NCBI RefSeq assembly: GCF_003367905.1
Contig: NZ_CP029462.1
Span: 2,108,001 to 2,172,000 of the forward strand
Source of the DNA: Megasphaera stantonii
Lineage (GTDB): Bacteria > Bacillota > Negativicutes > Veillonellales > Megasphaeraceae
DNA: 64,000 nucleotides
Reading direction: 5' to 3'
Below, one piece after another: positions 41,777-50,844 of the stretch. The notes below the pieces were generated by a model that searched no databases, was not told where the DNA came from, and was given only the letters and a program-made list of their open reading frames with translations. Within the stretch, counting starts at the first letter, position 1, and every line of letters begins with the position of its first letter. Position numbers and translations under genes: made by a program.

Positions 41777-42226
41777 GTGAGCAGACATAAAGCGCGCCAG
41801 CAGGCGCTGGAACTTTTGTTTTCCCGCGAATTCCACGGCGAAAACGACATACAATATAAAGAAAAAGAAATTTTTGAAGAAGACGGCGCGGCGCCTGACG
41901 ATGCAGCCGATAGCGCGGCGGAACTTAGCGACGGCGGCGACGAAGGTGCCTATTGCGACTATCTCGTGCAGACGGTTACGGCTCATAAGGAAGAGCTGGA
42001 CGGCGTCATTCAGTCTTTTGCCAAAGGCTGGAACGTATCCCGCATGAATCATACTGATAAAAACATCATGCGGCTGGCCTTGTGCGAGCTCGTATACCCC
42101 AAGGAGGAAACGGCTCCGTCCATCGTGCTGAACGAGGCGATCTTGCTGGCCAAAGAATACAGCGGCGAAAAAGCGGCTAAATTCATCAACGGCATTTTGG
42201 GCGCCTATGTGAGGTCCCGGTCGTAA
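41777..42226 (+). CDS. nusB: Transcription antitermination factor NusB with acidic insertion
   Basis: A 149-residue NusB, an RNA-binding antitermination factor for rRNA operons. SRHKARQQALELLFSREF at the start and NIMRLALCELVYP, VLNEAILLAKEYSGEKAAKF are typical. Residues about 27-57 form an acidic insertion rich in D, E and A (EEDGAAPDDAADSAAEL) between helices 1 and 2. GTG 41777 follows AGGAGG; the open frame extends upstream into the Asp23 gene. Confidence 0.92.
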   Translation: MSRHKARQQALELLFSREFHGENDIQYKEKEIFEEDGAAPDDAADSAAELSDGGDEGAYCDYLVQTVTAHKEELDGVIQSFAKGWNVSRMNHTDKNIMRLALCELVYPKEETAPSIVLNEAILLAKEYSGEKAAKFINGILGAYVRSRS

Positions 42227-43173
42227 TGGACGCGTTTTTGGGCATCGACACGAGCTGCTATACGACGTCGCTGTGCGTAGTCGACTCGCATTTCGACGTC
42301 GTTGCCGACGAACGGATTATTTTGACCGTGCCCCAGGGCGGGCGCGGCTTATCCCAGTCGAACATGGTATATCAGCATATGCGGAACCTGCCCGTGCTGT
42401 TCGAACGGCTTGCGCCGCAGCTGGAGTCCTGCGTGATTCGCGCTGTCGGCGTCACGGATAAGCCGCGGCGGCGTGAAGATTCATATATGCCGGCCTTTTT
42501 AGCTGGATTGGGCTACGGCCGTTCTCTGGCTGCCGTTCTCCGCGTCCCGCTGTATACTCTCAGCCATCAGGAAAACCACTTGCTGGCGGCGCTGCGCGCG
42601 ACTGGCTCCATAGGGCAGGAGGCCTTTTACGGCCTTCATCTGTCCGGCGGCACGACGGATTTGCTCAAAGCTGTTCCCGATGCAATGGGACTCGATATCG
42701 AACGGGTCGGCGGCACGAGCGACATCAGCGCCGGTCAGTTCATCGACCGCATCGGCGTCGCCCTGGGCCTGCCCTTCCCGGCTGGCGTTCATGTGGATAA
42801 AATGGCTCAGACTGCGGCAGTTCCGGCTAAGCCGTCGCACGTGTGGTGCCGGCAGGGAGAAATCAGTTTTTCCGGTCCGGAATCGCAGGGGCAGCGGCGT
42901 ATTGCCGGGCGCAGCGGCACGGCTGCCGAAATATGCAGCTGGACGCTGGCTACGGTCTGGGACGGCCTGCGCCGCATGCTGGACGACAAGGAGGACATGC
43001 AGTCTCTCGTCGCCGTAGGCGGCGTCATGTCGAACGCCTATTTGCAGGGCGAATTGGCGGCTTACTGCCGCCGCCGTCATGTCAGGCTGCTGCTGGCTCC
43101 GGCCGGCTTTAGCGCGGACAACGGTTCCGGCGCGGCCTTTTGGGCTGCCTGGCAGGAAAGGAAGAGCAAATGA
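42226..43173 (+). CDS. TsaD/Kae1-like protein, paralogue of unknown function
   Basis: A 315-residue ASKHA-fold protein of the glycoprotease M22/TsaD family: FLGIDTSCYTTSLCVVD, the metal site HQENHLLAAL, LHLSGGTTDLL, and AVGGVMSNAYLQGEL. The true TsaD makes threonylcarbamoyl-adenosine tRNA; this shorter paralogue between nusB and xseA occurs in many Firmicutes and its role is unknown. Start and stop overlap neighbours by one and four bases. Confidence 0.8.
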   Translation: MDAFLGIDTSCYTTSLCVVDSHFDVVADERIILTVPQGGRGLSQSNMVYQHMRNLPVLFERLAPQLESCVIRAVGVTDKPRRREDSYMPAFLAGLGYGRSLAAVLRVPLYTLSHQENHLLAALRATGSIGQEAFYGLHLSGGTTDLLKAVPDAMGLDIERVGGTSDISAGQFIDRIGVALGLPFPAGVHVDKMAQTAAVPAKPSHVWCRQGEISFSGPESQGQRRIAGRSGTAAEICSWTLATVWDGLRRMLDDKEDMQSLVAVGGVMSNAYLQGELAAYCRRRHVRLLLAPAGFSADNGSGAAFWAAWQERKSK

Positions 43174-44381
43174 AGTATGCCTCAGTGACAGACGTCGTCC
43201 GGCGTATCAAGGACGATATACAAAAAGACTTTCGCCTCCAAAGCGTAGCGATGGAAGGGAATATCATCGGCCTGAAGCGGGCGTCCAACGGCCATTACTA
43301 CATGAATCTCCACGACGACGCCTGCTCGATCAGGGCCATCTTATTCCGCAATCGTGCCGGGAGGATGATGGACGGCATCCGCGAAGGCGATCATGTCGTC
43401 GTCATCGGCTCGGTCAACGTATACGAAAAAGGCGGCGCGTTGTCGTTTATCATCGAGCGCCTCTTTTCGCAGGGCATAGGCTCGCTGCAGGCCGAATACG
43501 AACGGATAAAGAATGAACTGGAGCGGGACGGGTATTTCGACGCCGCCCACAAACAGGCGATTCCCCGCTTTCCCTGGACTGTAGGCGTGCTGACGTCGCG
43601 TACGGGCGCCGTGCTTCACGATATCCGCAAGATAGCCGCCGAACGCAATCCCTACGTGGATATCCGCCTGTTTCCCATTCCTGTGCAGGGCGCAGGAGCC
43701 GAAGAAAAAATTGCAGCCGCCGTGGCAAAAGCCGGAACGCGCAGGGATTTGGATGTCCTCATTCTGGCGCGCGGCGGCGGTTCCATGGAAGATCTGTGGT
43801 GCTTCAACAGTCCCGCCGTCGTCAAGGCTATTTACGGCTCGGCGGTGCCGGTCATTACGGCTATTGGCCATGAGACGGATACGACGCTGGCCGATTACGC
43901 GGCGGACATCCGGGCGGCGACGCCGACGCATGCGGCCGAACTGGCTTTTCCCGACGTAGAGGAAATCGAGCTGGACTTGGCGGCCATGAGCCGTCAGGCC
44001 TGGGACATGCTGATGGACGCGATTGAAGGGCGGCGCCGCGATACGGCCAACCTGGCCGCCCGCATGCAGCCGAGGCGGTACGGCGCCTTTTTGACGGAAA
44101 AACGAGACCGCATCCGCCAGATGGTGCAGACGGGGAGCCGCCGTCTCGACGTGATTTTAGCTGAAAAAGGCGGGCGCATGGCCGGCCTGCAGGCTGCGCT
44201 GCAGGCCCTGAACCCGGCGGCTCTCGTGCGCCGCGGATACGGGCAGCTGGAGCAGCAGGGACGCATCGTCGCGGATATCCGCCGGCTGGACAAAGAGTGT
44301 CCGCTGCGGATACAGCTGGTAGACGGCGCAATTACGACGGAAATCAAAGAGGTAGACATATATGGCAAGAACGACGGATAA
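43170..44381 (+). CDS. xseA: Exodeoxyribonuclease VII large subunit
   Basis: A 403-residue XseA: N-terminal OB domain (GNIIGLKRASNGHYYMNL), then the catalytic domain with PVQGAGAEEKIAAAV, VLILARGGGSMEDLWCFN and ITAIGHETDTTLADYAAD RAATPTHAAE in sequence, and a long coiled coil. With XseB it degrades single-stranded DNA. It starts at the TGA of the previous gene (ATGA) and overlaps xseB by 20 bases. Confidence 0.95.
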   Translation: MKYASVTDVVRRIKDDIQKDFRLQSVAMEGNIIGLKRASNGHYYMNLHDDACSIRAILFRNRAGRMMDGIREGDHVVVIGSVNVYEKGGALSFIIERLFSQGIGSLQAEYERIKNELERDGYFDAAHKQAIPRFPWTVGVLTSRTGAVLHDIRKIAAERNPYVDIRLFPIPVQGAGAEEKIAAAVAKAGTRRDLDVLILARGGGSMEDLWCFNSPAVVKAIYGSAVPVITAIGHETDTTLADYAADIRAATPTHAAELAFPDVEEIELDLAAMSRQAWDMLMDAIEGRRRDTANLAARMQPRRYGAFLTEKRDRIRQMVQTGSRRLDVILAEKGGRMAGLQAALQALNPAALVRRGYGQLEQQGRIVADIRRLDKECPLRIQLVDGAITTEIKEVDIYGKNDG

Positions 44382-44625
44382 ACTAAAGAATTTTGAAGCG
44401 AATTATGAAAAGCTGGAAGAAGTGGTCAAGGCCCTGGATTCGCCAGACTTGACGCTTAAGGAATCGCTGGACTTATATGAAAAGGCCATCAAGCTTTCCG
44501 AAGCTTGCGAAAGCGCGCTGGAATATGCCAAACAACGGGCTCAGGCCCTGGCAGATATTCACGAACGGGCCGAAGAGGACGATGGGTCAGACAAAACCTT
44601 GGAAGAAGGGACGTTAGGCTTATGA
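44362..44625 (+). CDS. xseB: Exodeoxyribonuclease VII small subunit
   Basis: An 87-residue helical hairpin protein (NFEANYEKLEEVVKALDS, LTLKESLDLYEKAIKL) that multimerises on XseA. It is encoded in an overlap with xseA on one side and ispA (ATGA) on the other. Confidence 0.94.
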   Translation: MARTTDKLKNFEANYEKLEEVVKALDSPDLTLKESLDLYEKAIKLSEACESALEYAKQRAQALADIHERAEEDDGSDKTLEEGTLGL

Positions 44626-45506
44626 ATTTTGCAGACTATATGAAGGAACAGAAAGGCCGCATAGACAGCCGGCTGAAAACGCTGCTCCAGACGGACGTGC
44701 CGCAGTTTTCCCAGCTGTATAAGGCGATGAATTACAGCCTCCTGGCCGGCGGAAAGCGCATCCGGCCGATATTGCTTCTGGCTACGCTGGAAGCCTTGGG
44801 CAAGGATTCGGAACCGTATATAGATCTGGCCTGCGCTTTGGAATGCGTTCATTCCTATTCGCTCATCCACGACGACTTGCCGGCCATGGACGACGACGAC
44901 CTGCGGCGTGGCAAGCCGACGAATCACGTCGTGTTCGGCGAAGGCACGGCGATTTTGGCCGGCGACGGCCTGCTTACCTATGCCTTCGAGCTCATGGCGG
45001 CGCAGACCCATATCGACGCGGCTAAATTGGCGCGGTGCATCGCCATCTTTGCCCATGCGGCCGGACCGGCCGGCATGGTAGGCGGCCAGGCCTTTGATCT
45101 GGCGTCGGAAGGCAATACGTCCATCGGCCGCGAAGGCTTAGAGCTTCTCCACTATTCTAAAACCGGCATCATTTTTAAAGCGGCGATTGAATTGGCAGCT
45201 GTACTGGGCGATGCCGGCGAAGCGCAGAAAAAAGCTCTGGATACATACGCCTTTTACATGGGCCTGACCTTCCAGATTACCGACGACATTCTCGATGTCG
45301 TCGGCGACGAAGCTTCGCTGGGGAAACCTGTCGGCAGCGATGCAAAAAACGACAAGGCTACGTATGTTACGATTTTTTCATTAGACGAAGCGCGGCGCAT
45401 GGCGGAGGAAGCGGCGGAAAAAGCGACGGCCGCCGTAGAACCGCTGGGACCGAAGGCTTGGTTCCTGCGGGACCTCGTGTCGTATATGCTCGTCCGTACG
45501 AAGTAA
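44622..45506 (+). CDS. ispA: Farnesyl diphosphate synthase (polyprenyl synthetase)
   Basis: A 294-residue trans-prenyltransferase making C15 isoprenoid precursor. First aspartate-rich motif is DDLPAMDDDDLRRG, the second DDILDV; GGKRIRPILLLA and GQAFDLASEG are conserved. ATG 44622 overlaps the xseB stop; the longer upstream frame is a shadow. dxs, often next, is absent here. Confidence 0.93.
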   Translation: MNFADYMKEQKGRIDSRLKTLLQTDVPQFSQLYKAMNYSLLAGGKRIRPILLLATLEALGKDSEPYIDLACALECVHSYSLIHDDLPAMDDDDLRRGKPTNHVVFGEGTAILAGDGLLTYAFELMAAQTHIDAAKLARCIAIFAHAAGPAGMVGGQAFDLASEGNTSIGREGLELLHYSKTGIIFKAAIELAAVLGDAGEAQKKALDTYAFYMGLTFQITDDILDVVGDEASLGKPVGSDAKNDKATYVTIFSLDEARRMAEEAAEKATAAVEPLGPKAWFLRDLVSYMLVRTK

Positions 45507-45518
45507 GGAGAGGAAAGT

Positions 45519-46322
45519 ATGCAGCAAAAAGAACGGCTCGACGTGCTGCTCGTCGAACGAGGGCTGGCGGAAAGCCGGGAAAAGGCAAAGGCTGCTATTA
45601 TGGCAGGCCTCGTATTCGTTAAAAATCAGCGCGTCGACAAGGCGGGAACGAAGATTTCCGTCGACGCCGAAGTAGCGGTGAAGGGCAATCCCATTCCCTA
45701 CGTCGGCAGAGGCGGATTGAAGCTGGAAAAAGCGATGGAAACCTTTCCTATCGACCTGACGGGCGTGACGATGATGGATATCGGCGCGTCGACAGGCGGG
45801 TTTACGGACTGCGCCCTGCAGAACGGGGCGGCTAAGGTATTCGCCGTCGACGTGGGGTACGGCCAGCTGGCCTGGAAACTGCGCACGGACGAACGGGTCG
45901 TCAATATGGAGCGGACTAATATACGCAACGTCACGGTAGAAGACATCGGCGAGCCCGTCGATTTTATTTCCATCGACGTGTCGTTTATTTCCCTGCTCAA
46001 GATCATGTCGGCCGTCGCGCCGCTGCTGGCTGACGGAGGCTCCATGGTCACACTGATCAAGCCCCAATTTGAAGCGGGGCGCGAGCATGTCGGCAAGGGC
46101 GGCATCGTCCGGGACAGCGGCGTGCACCGCGACGTCATCCGCCGCGTGACCGACGGCATTGCAGCCTGCGGCATATCGCCCCTGGCCCTGACCTTTTCAC
46201 CGATCAAAGGGGCCGACGGCAATATCGAATATTTGCTGTACAGCAAAAAAGAAGGGGCCGTCCGCAATGAAATAAGCGACGATGTAATCGAAGACATCGT
46301 AACCCGTTCTCATGAAATGTAG
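45519..46322 (+). CDS. tlyA: TlyA-family rRNA 2'-O-methyltransferase
   Basis: A 267-residue protein with an N-terminal S4 domain (RLDVLLVERGLAESREKAKA) and a FtsJ-like methyltransferase domain (MDIGASTGGFTDCALQNGAA; VDVGYGQLAWKLR). TlyA methylates 16S and/or 23S rRNA ribose. Standard position between ispA and nadK. AGGAGAGG precedes the ATG. Confidence 0.93.
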   Translation: MQQKERLDVLLVERGLAESREKAKAAIMAGLVFVKNQRVDKAGTKISVDAEVAVKGNPIPYVGRGGLKLEKAMETFPIDLTGVTMMDIGASTGGFTDCALQNGAAKVFAVDVGYGQLAWKLRTDERVVNMERTNIRNVTVEDIGEPVDFISIDVSFISLLKIMSAVAPLLADGGSMVTLIKPQFEAGREHVGKGGIVRDSGVHRDVIRRVTDGIAACGISPLALTFSPIKGADGNIEYLLYSKKEGAVRNEISDDVIEDIVTRSHEM

Positions 46323-46332
46323 GTGATAGCGT

Positions 46333-47205
46333 ATGCGCATTGGCATATTTCCCAATCTGGTAAAACGAGAGAGCGCCGATATCGTCCGGCAGATCATCGC
46401 GATTTGCGAGGACCAGGGCGTCGAATACTACTTGCCGGCCTATGTCGGCGAAAGCCGGCAGGCGCTGTACCGCCATATCGGCGCGTCTCATTTGCGGCCG
46501 CAGAAAAAAATATACGAATCCATCGACGTGGCTATGGTGCTCGGCGGCGACGGCACGATTCTGAAAATGTCGAAGCAGTTTGCCGAGGCCGGCGTGCCGA
46601 TCTGCGGCGTCAACCTGGGCTCCCTGGGCTTTTTGTACGAAGTGGAGACAAGTACCTTGGAGCAGCGGATTGCAGACCTCATCGCCGGCCGGTATTTCAT
46701 GGAGGAGCGCATGATGCTTCAGGCTGATTTGTGCTACGAAGACGGCACATGTCAGCATCTGCCGCCGGCGCTGAACGATATTGTCATCGGCCACGGCAAC
46801 GTAGGCAAGCTGATCCGCGTCGACATGAGCATTAACGGGCAGTTTATCCAGCAGTTTCCCGGCGACGGCCTCGTCGTGTCGACGGCGACGGGCAGCACGG
46901 GCTATACCTTTTCCAGCGGCGGCCCCATCGTCTCCCCCCAGGTCAAGTGCATCATGGTGACGCCCATCTGCCCGCACCTGCTGCTGAAAGTGCCGCTGGT
47001 GCTAAGCGACAGGGACGAGCTCAGCTTTACCGTCGACAACAGCCGCAACAGCGTCCGCATTTCCGTCGACGGCATGATGGACCAGGAGCTGCTGCGCTCC
47101 GCTGTGCTTCACGTCAAAAAATCCGATGACGTGCTGAACATCGTGCGGTTTAACCAAAGCTATTTTTACGGCAATTTGTTTAAAAAGATGATGGGAAATG
47201 AGTAA
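46333..47205 (+). CDS. nadK: NAD kinase
   Basis: A 290-residue ATP-NAD kinase producing NADP. The catalytic motif GGDGTILKMSKQ (about residues 71-82), NLGSLGFLYEV, and FPGDGLVVSTATGSTGYTFS are intact. It ends directly before the next start. Confidence 0.95.
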   Translation: MRIGIFPNLVKRESADIVRQIIAICEDQGVEYYLPAYVGESRQALYRHIGASHLRPQKKIYESIDVAMVLGGDGTILKMSKQFAEAGVPICGVNLGSLGFLYEVETSTLEQRIADLIAGRYFMEERMMLQADLCYEDGTCQHLPPALNDIVIGHGNVGKLIRVDMSINGQFIQQFPGDGLVVSTATGSTGYTFSSGGPIVSPQVKCIMVTPICPHLLLKVPLVLSDRDELSFTVDNSRNSVRISVDGMMDQELLRSAVLHVKKSDDVLNIVRFNQSYFYGNLFKKMMGNE

Positions 47206-47781
47206 ATGAAAGTATATCCGTTTAAAAATGTCGTAGCTATGTCCCACATGCTGCTGCAGCCCTACGTGTCGGAGGCGCAGGTCCTCGTCGATATGACCTG
47301 CGGCAACGGGCACGACACGGCTTTTTTGGCCTCTTTGATGAAGGACGACGCCGTCTTGTATGCCTTTGATATCCAGGACTGCGCTGTCGCCAGGACGAAA
47401 GAGCGGCTGGACAGCCTGGGCTTGTCCCATAAGACCGTCGTATATCGTCAGGGGTCTCACGACGACTTGGTCGGGCACATTGCCGAGCCCATTGATATCG
47501 CCGTGTTTAACCTGGGATATTTGCCTTCGGGGGACCATGGGATTCATACGAAAAGTGAAACGACGATAAAAGCTATAAAAATATGCTTGCATAAAATTGC
47601 GATAAATGGGATAATTATGATAGCGGCCTATCCCGGCACCGAGGCCGGGGCTCAGGAGGAAAAGGCTCTTCGCCGTTTTCTCCAATCCGTGCCGCAGCGG
47701 GAATTTGACGTGTCCCTGTGGCAGCCAATCAACCAAATACATTGTCCGCCTGTTTTATATATTGTACAGAAAAGAGGGTAA
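47206..47781 (+). CDS. tRNA/rRNA methyltransferase, YtqB/MnmM-like
   Basis: A 191-residue class I SAM-dependent methyltransferase of the rRNA methylase (YtqB) family: VDMTCGNGHDTAFLA, FDIQDCAVARTKERL, FNLGYLPSGDH. The B. subtilis homologue MnmM methylates the wobble-modified uridine of certain tRNAs, so that is the likely role. Starts at the base after the nadK stop. Confidence 0.85.
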   Translation: MKVYPFKNVVAMSHMLLQPYVSEAQVLVDMTCGNGHDTAFLASLMKDDAVLYAFDIQDCAVARTKERLDSLGLSHKTVVYRQGSHDDLVGHIAEPIDIAVFNLGYLPSGDHGIHTKSETTIKAIKICLHKIAINGIIMIAAYPGTEAGAQEEKALRRFLQSVPQREFDVSLWQPINQIHCPPVLYIVQKRG

Positions 47782-47787
47782 GCTAAC

Positions 47788-48243
47788 ATGAAACGATTTC
47801 GCTATACGAAGATAAAGGAAATAGTGCAGTCCCGTCCGATTGAAACGCAGGAAGAGCTGGCAAAAGCCCTGCAGGAAGAAGGGATTGAGGTCACGCAGGC
47901 GACGGTGTCGCGCGATATTAAAGAACTCATGCTCATCAAGGTTCCGACCAGTGACGGCCATTATCGGTACGCCCTGTCGCCGGAACAGAACATGCTCATG
48001 TCCAAAAACCGCATGGCCCGCCTGTTCCAGGATTCTATCGTCCGCGTCGACTCGGCCTTTAACCAAATCGTCGTTCATACGCTGCCGGGCTCGGCCAGCA
48101 TGGTGGCTTCGGCTATCGACCACGCGAAATGGGAAAGCATTATCGGGACCTTAGCCGGCGACGATACGATTCTCATCATTACGAACAACGCGGAAACGGT
48201 GCCGCAGCTGGTAAAATTAATCGTGTCGCTGATGAAAGAATGA
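47788..48243 (+). CDS. argR: Arginine repressor ArgR
   Basis: A 151-residue regulator: winged helix (IQTQEELAKAL-like region, QATVSRDIKELMLIKV) and C-terminal hexamerisation/arginine-binding domain (LPGSASMVASAIDHAKW, GTLAGDDTILIIT). It controls arginine synthesis and breakdown genes elsewhere. The argR-recN order is typical of Firmicutes. Confidence 0.94.
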   Translation: MKRFRYTKIKEIVQSRPIETQEELAKALQEEGIEVTQATVSRDIKELMLIKVPTSDGHYRYALSPEQNMLMSKNRMARLFQDSIVRVDSAFNQIVVHTLPGSASMVASAIDHAKWESIIGTLAGDDTILIITNNAETVPQLVKLIVSLMKE

Positions 48244-48250
48244 GGCGCTT

Positions 48251-49936
48251 ATGCTGCAATCGCTGCACATACATAATTTTGCGTTAATAGAAGATCTGCA
48301 GTTTTCTTTCGGCGAGGGCATTACGATTTTTACCGGCGAAACCGGCGCCGGCAAATCTATTCTTCTCGATGCAATCGGCATGTTGGCGGGAAAACGCGCT
48401 TCAGCATCGTTCGTGCGGCAGGGCACGGACGCCTTTCGTGTTGAAGGCGCGTTCTTTTTTTCTGTAATAGACGAACATTTGGCCCATCTGCTGGAAGAAA
48501 ACCACATCGAGTGCGACGATGGCCAGCTTGTCATCTGTCGGCAGTTTTACCGCAGCGGCAGGGGTACGACGCTGGTGAACGGCACGCTGGTGCCGACTGC
48601 CGTCGTCAAGCGCATTGGCGAATACCTTCTCGACATACACGGCCAGTTCGACAACCGCCTCATCTTTGACCCGGCCTACCACGTCGGCATACTGGATTCG
48701 CTGACGCCGGAGCTGCAGCAGGAGCGGCGCCGGTATGACGAAATGTACGGCGCGTGGCGTTCCCTGTGCCAGCAGGCGCGGAAGCTGCAGCACGACGAAG
48801 GCGAAAAGGCGCGCATGACCAGCATTCTCGATTTTCAAATCAAGGAAATTGAAAGCGCCCAGCTGCAAATCGGCGAGGACGACGAGCTGGAAAAGAAGGT
48901 GCGCGCCGCGTCTCATGCCGAGCATATTAAAGACAACTTGAAGGAAGCTGTATTTTGCCTGGAAGGGGGCGAACGGCAGAAGGGTATCGTCGAACAGCTG
49001 GAGACGATACATCGCTGCCTGGAAAAGGCCTCCGCCTACGATACGGCCTTTGACGACCTGGCGTCTAAGGTGGAAACGCTGTCCTATGAGGTAGAAGACG
49101 TGCACGACGGCCTGATGCGGTATGCCGATTCCTTTGAATTTGACGAACGGGCTCTCGACGCTATGCAGTCCCGCTTGGCGGCAATCGACAAGCTCAAGCG
49201 GAAATACGGCCTTACGATTGAAGAAATACTGGCCTTTTTGGCCAAAGCCAAGGGCGAATACGAACGGCTCGACCAATCGGAAAGCCTGCTGGCGGAGCTT
49301 CAGGCTAAAATCAAGCGGCAGGAACAGGGCCTGCGGCGACAGGCCGAACGGCTGCTTTTGCTGCGGCGGGAAGCGGACGCCTCCTTTCGTCAGGCCATGG
49401 AAGAGACCCTTCATCAATTAGGCATGCCGAACAGCCGCATCGCCTTTCACATCGAGCCTATGGAAAAAATTCTTCCTGACGGGGCGGCTTCCATCGAATT
49501 ATATTTCTCGGCCAATACGGGCGAAGCCATGCAGCCTCTGGCGAAAATCGCCTCGGGCGGCGAAATTTCCCGTATTGCCCTAGCCCTGAAGTCGAGCGCG
49601 GCCTCGGCCGGCGGGCAGACGATGATCTTCGATGAAATCGACGTCGGCATCAGCGGGCAGACGGGATTGAAGGTAGCCGAGCACATCCGGCGGCTGGGAC
49701 GAGACAATCAGGTCTTGTGCATTACCCACCTGCCCCAGACGGCGGCCATAGCCGATCACCATTACTTCATCTATAAAAGGGAAGCCGATGGTCGGACCGT
49801 TTCGCAAGTTCGCCCGTTGTCGGCAGAAGACCACGTCTTGGAAATCGCCCGCATGTTTGCCGGCGACGACGCGACGGAGGCCAGCATCGAGGCGGCCAAG
49901 CAAATCGTGCGTCAAGTGCGGGACGACAAGATTTAA
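48251..49936 (+). CDS. recN: DNA repair protein RecN
   Basis: A 561-residue SMC-like ATPase: Walker A TGETGAGKSILLDAI (about 30-44), long central coiled coil (residues 155-370), signature and Walker B FDEIDVGISGQTG, and LCITHLPQTAAIADHHY. It assists double-strand break repair. It starts seven bases after argR. Confidence 0.96.
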   Translation: MLQSLHIHNFALIEDLQFSFGEGITIFTGETGAGKSILLDAIGMLAGKRASASFVRQGTDAFRVEGAFFFSVIDEHLAHLLEENHIECDDGQLVICRQFYRSGRGTTLVNGTLVPTAVVKRIGEYLLDIHGQFDNRLIFDPAYHVGILDSLTPELQQERRRYDEMYGAWRSLCQQARKLQHDEGEKARMTSILDFQIKEIESAQLQIGEDDELEKKVRAASHAEHIKDNLKEAVFCLEGGERQKGIVEQLETIHRCLEKASAYDTAFDDLASKVETLSYEVEDVHDGLMRYADSFEFDERALDAMQSRLAAIDKLKRKYGLTIEEILAFLAKAKGEYERLDQSESLLAELQAKIKRQEQGLRRQAERLLLLRREADASFRQAMEETLHQLGMPNSRIAFHIEPMEKILPDGAASIELYFSANTGEAMQPLAKIASGGEISRIALALKSSAASAGGQTMIFDEIDVGISGQTGLKVAEHIRRLGRDNQVLCITHLPQTAAIADHHYFIYKREADGRTVSQVRPLSAEDHVLEIARMFAGDDATEASIEAAKQIVRQVRDDKI

Positions 49937-49946
49937 AGTGATTCTA

Positions 49947-49975
49947 TTGACGAATTTGCATAATAGGTATATATT
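49947..49975 (+). promoter_or_regulatory. Promoter of the dapB-asd-dapA operon
   Basis: TTGACG, 17-base spacer and TATATT, ending 43 bases before the dapB ATG. Confidence 0.7.
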
Positions 49976-50018
49976 AATGGTAATCTTTAATTAAGTAAAA
50001 TTAGGATGGTGAACAAAC

Positions 50019-50816
50019 ATGATTCGCGTATTGGTAAACGGCGCGGACGGCCGCATGGGAAGCCAGGTCGTCAAAGCCGTATATGAAGATAAGGATTTAG
50101 AATTTGTCGGCGGCGTCAGCGTGACGAATATCGGCAAAGACGCCGGCGAACTGGCTGGCGTCGGCGCGCTGGGAATCGCTATCCGCGAAGGCTTAGGCCA
50201 GGCCCTGGACGACATTAAGCCCGACGTCGTCGTAGATTTTACGACACCTAAGGTTATCTTTGAAAACGCCAAGACATGCATTGAACACGGCGTCAATATG
50301 GTCGTCGGCACGACGGGCCTGACGGCAGAACAGCGCGGCGAATTGGCCGCCTTGGCAGAACAGCGCAAGACGAGCATTTTCATTGCGCCGAACTTTTCTA
50401 TCGGCGCCGTTTTGATGATGAAGCTGTCGGAAGAAGTGGCTCCTTATTTGCCGGATGTAGAAATCATCGAACTTCACCATAATAATAAGCTGGACGCTCC
50501 ATCCGGCACGGCCATCATGACGGCTAATAAAATCGACGCGGCCCGTAAGGCTGCCAATGCCCAGCAGGCTCCGGATAAGACGCATGAAAGCCTGGACGGC
50601 GCCCGCGGCGCAAAAGTGGACGACATTCCCATTCACAGCGTCCGCCTTCCCGGTTACGTAGCCCATCAGCAGGTGCTGTTCGGCGGCTACGGCGAGCTGC
50701 TGACGATCCGTCACGATTCTATCGACCGCAAATCGTTCATGCCCGGAGTCATTTTGGCTGTAAAGAAAGTAAGCTCTCGGCCGGGCCTGACCTTTGGCTT
50801 GGAAAATTATTTATAA
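50019..50816 (+). CDS. dapB: 4-hydroxy-tetrahydrodipicolinate reductase
   Basis: A 265-residue reductase, third enzyme of the lysine/DAP branch. NADPH-binding VNGADGRMGSQVV near the start, VGTTGLTAEQ, catalytic ELHHNNKLDAPSGTA and HSVRLPGYVAHQ are clear. It heads an operon with asd and dapA, giving three consecutive steps to DAP. Confidence 0.96.
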   Translation: MIRVLVNGADGRMGSQVVKAVYEDKDLEFVGGVSVTNIGKDAGELAGVGALGIAIREGLGQALDDIKPDVVVDFTTPKVIFENAKTCIEHGVNMVVGTTGLTAEQRGELAALAEQRKTSIFIAPNFSIGAVLMMKLSEEVAPYLPDVEIIELHHNNKLDAPSGTAIMTANKIDAARKAANAQQAPDKTHESLDGARGAKVDDIPIHSVRLPGYVAHQQVLFGGYGELLTIRHDSIDRKSFMPGVILAVKKVSSRPGLTFGLENYL

Positions 50817-50844
50817 GACGTAAGATGTTGGAGGGGTTTTTAGT

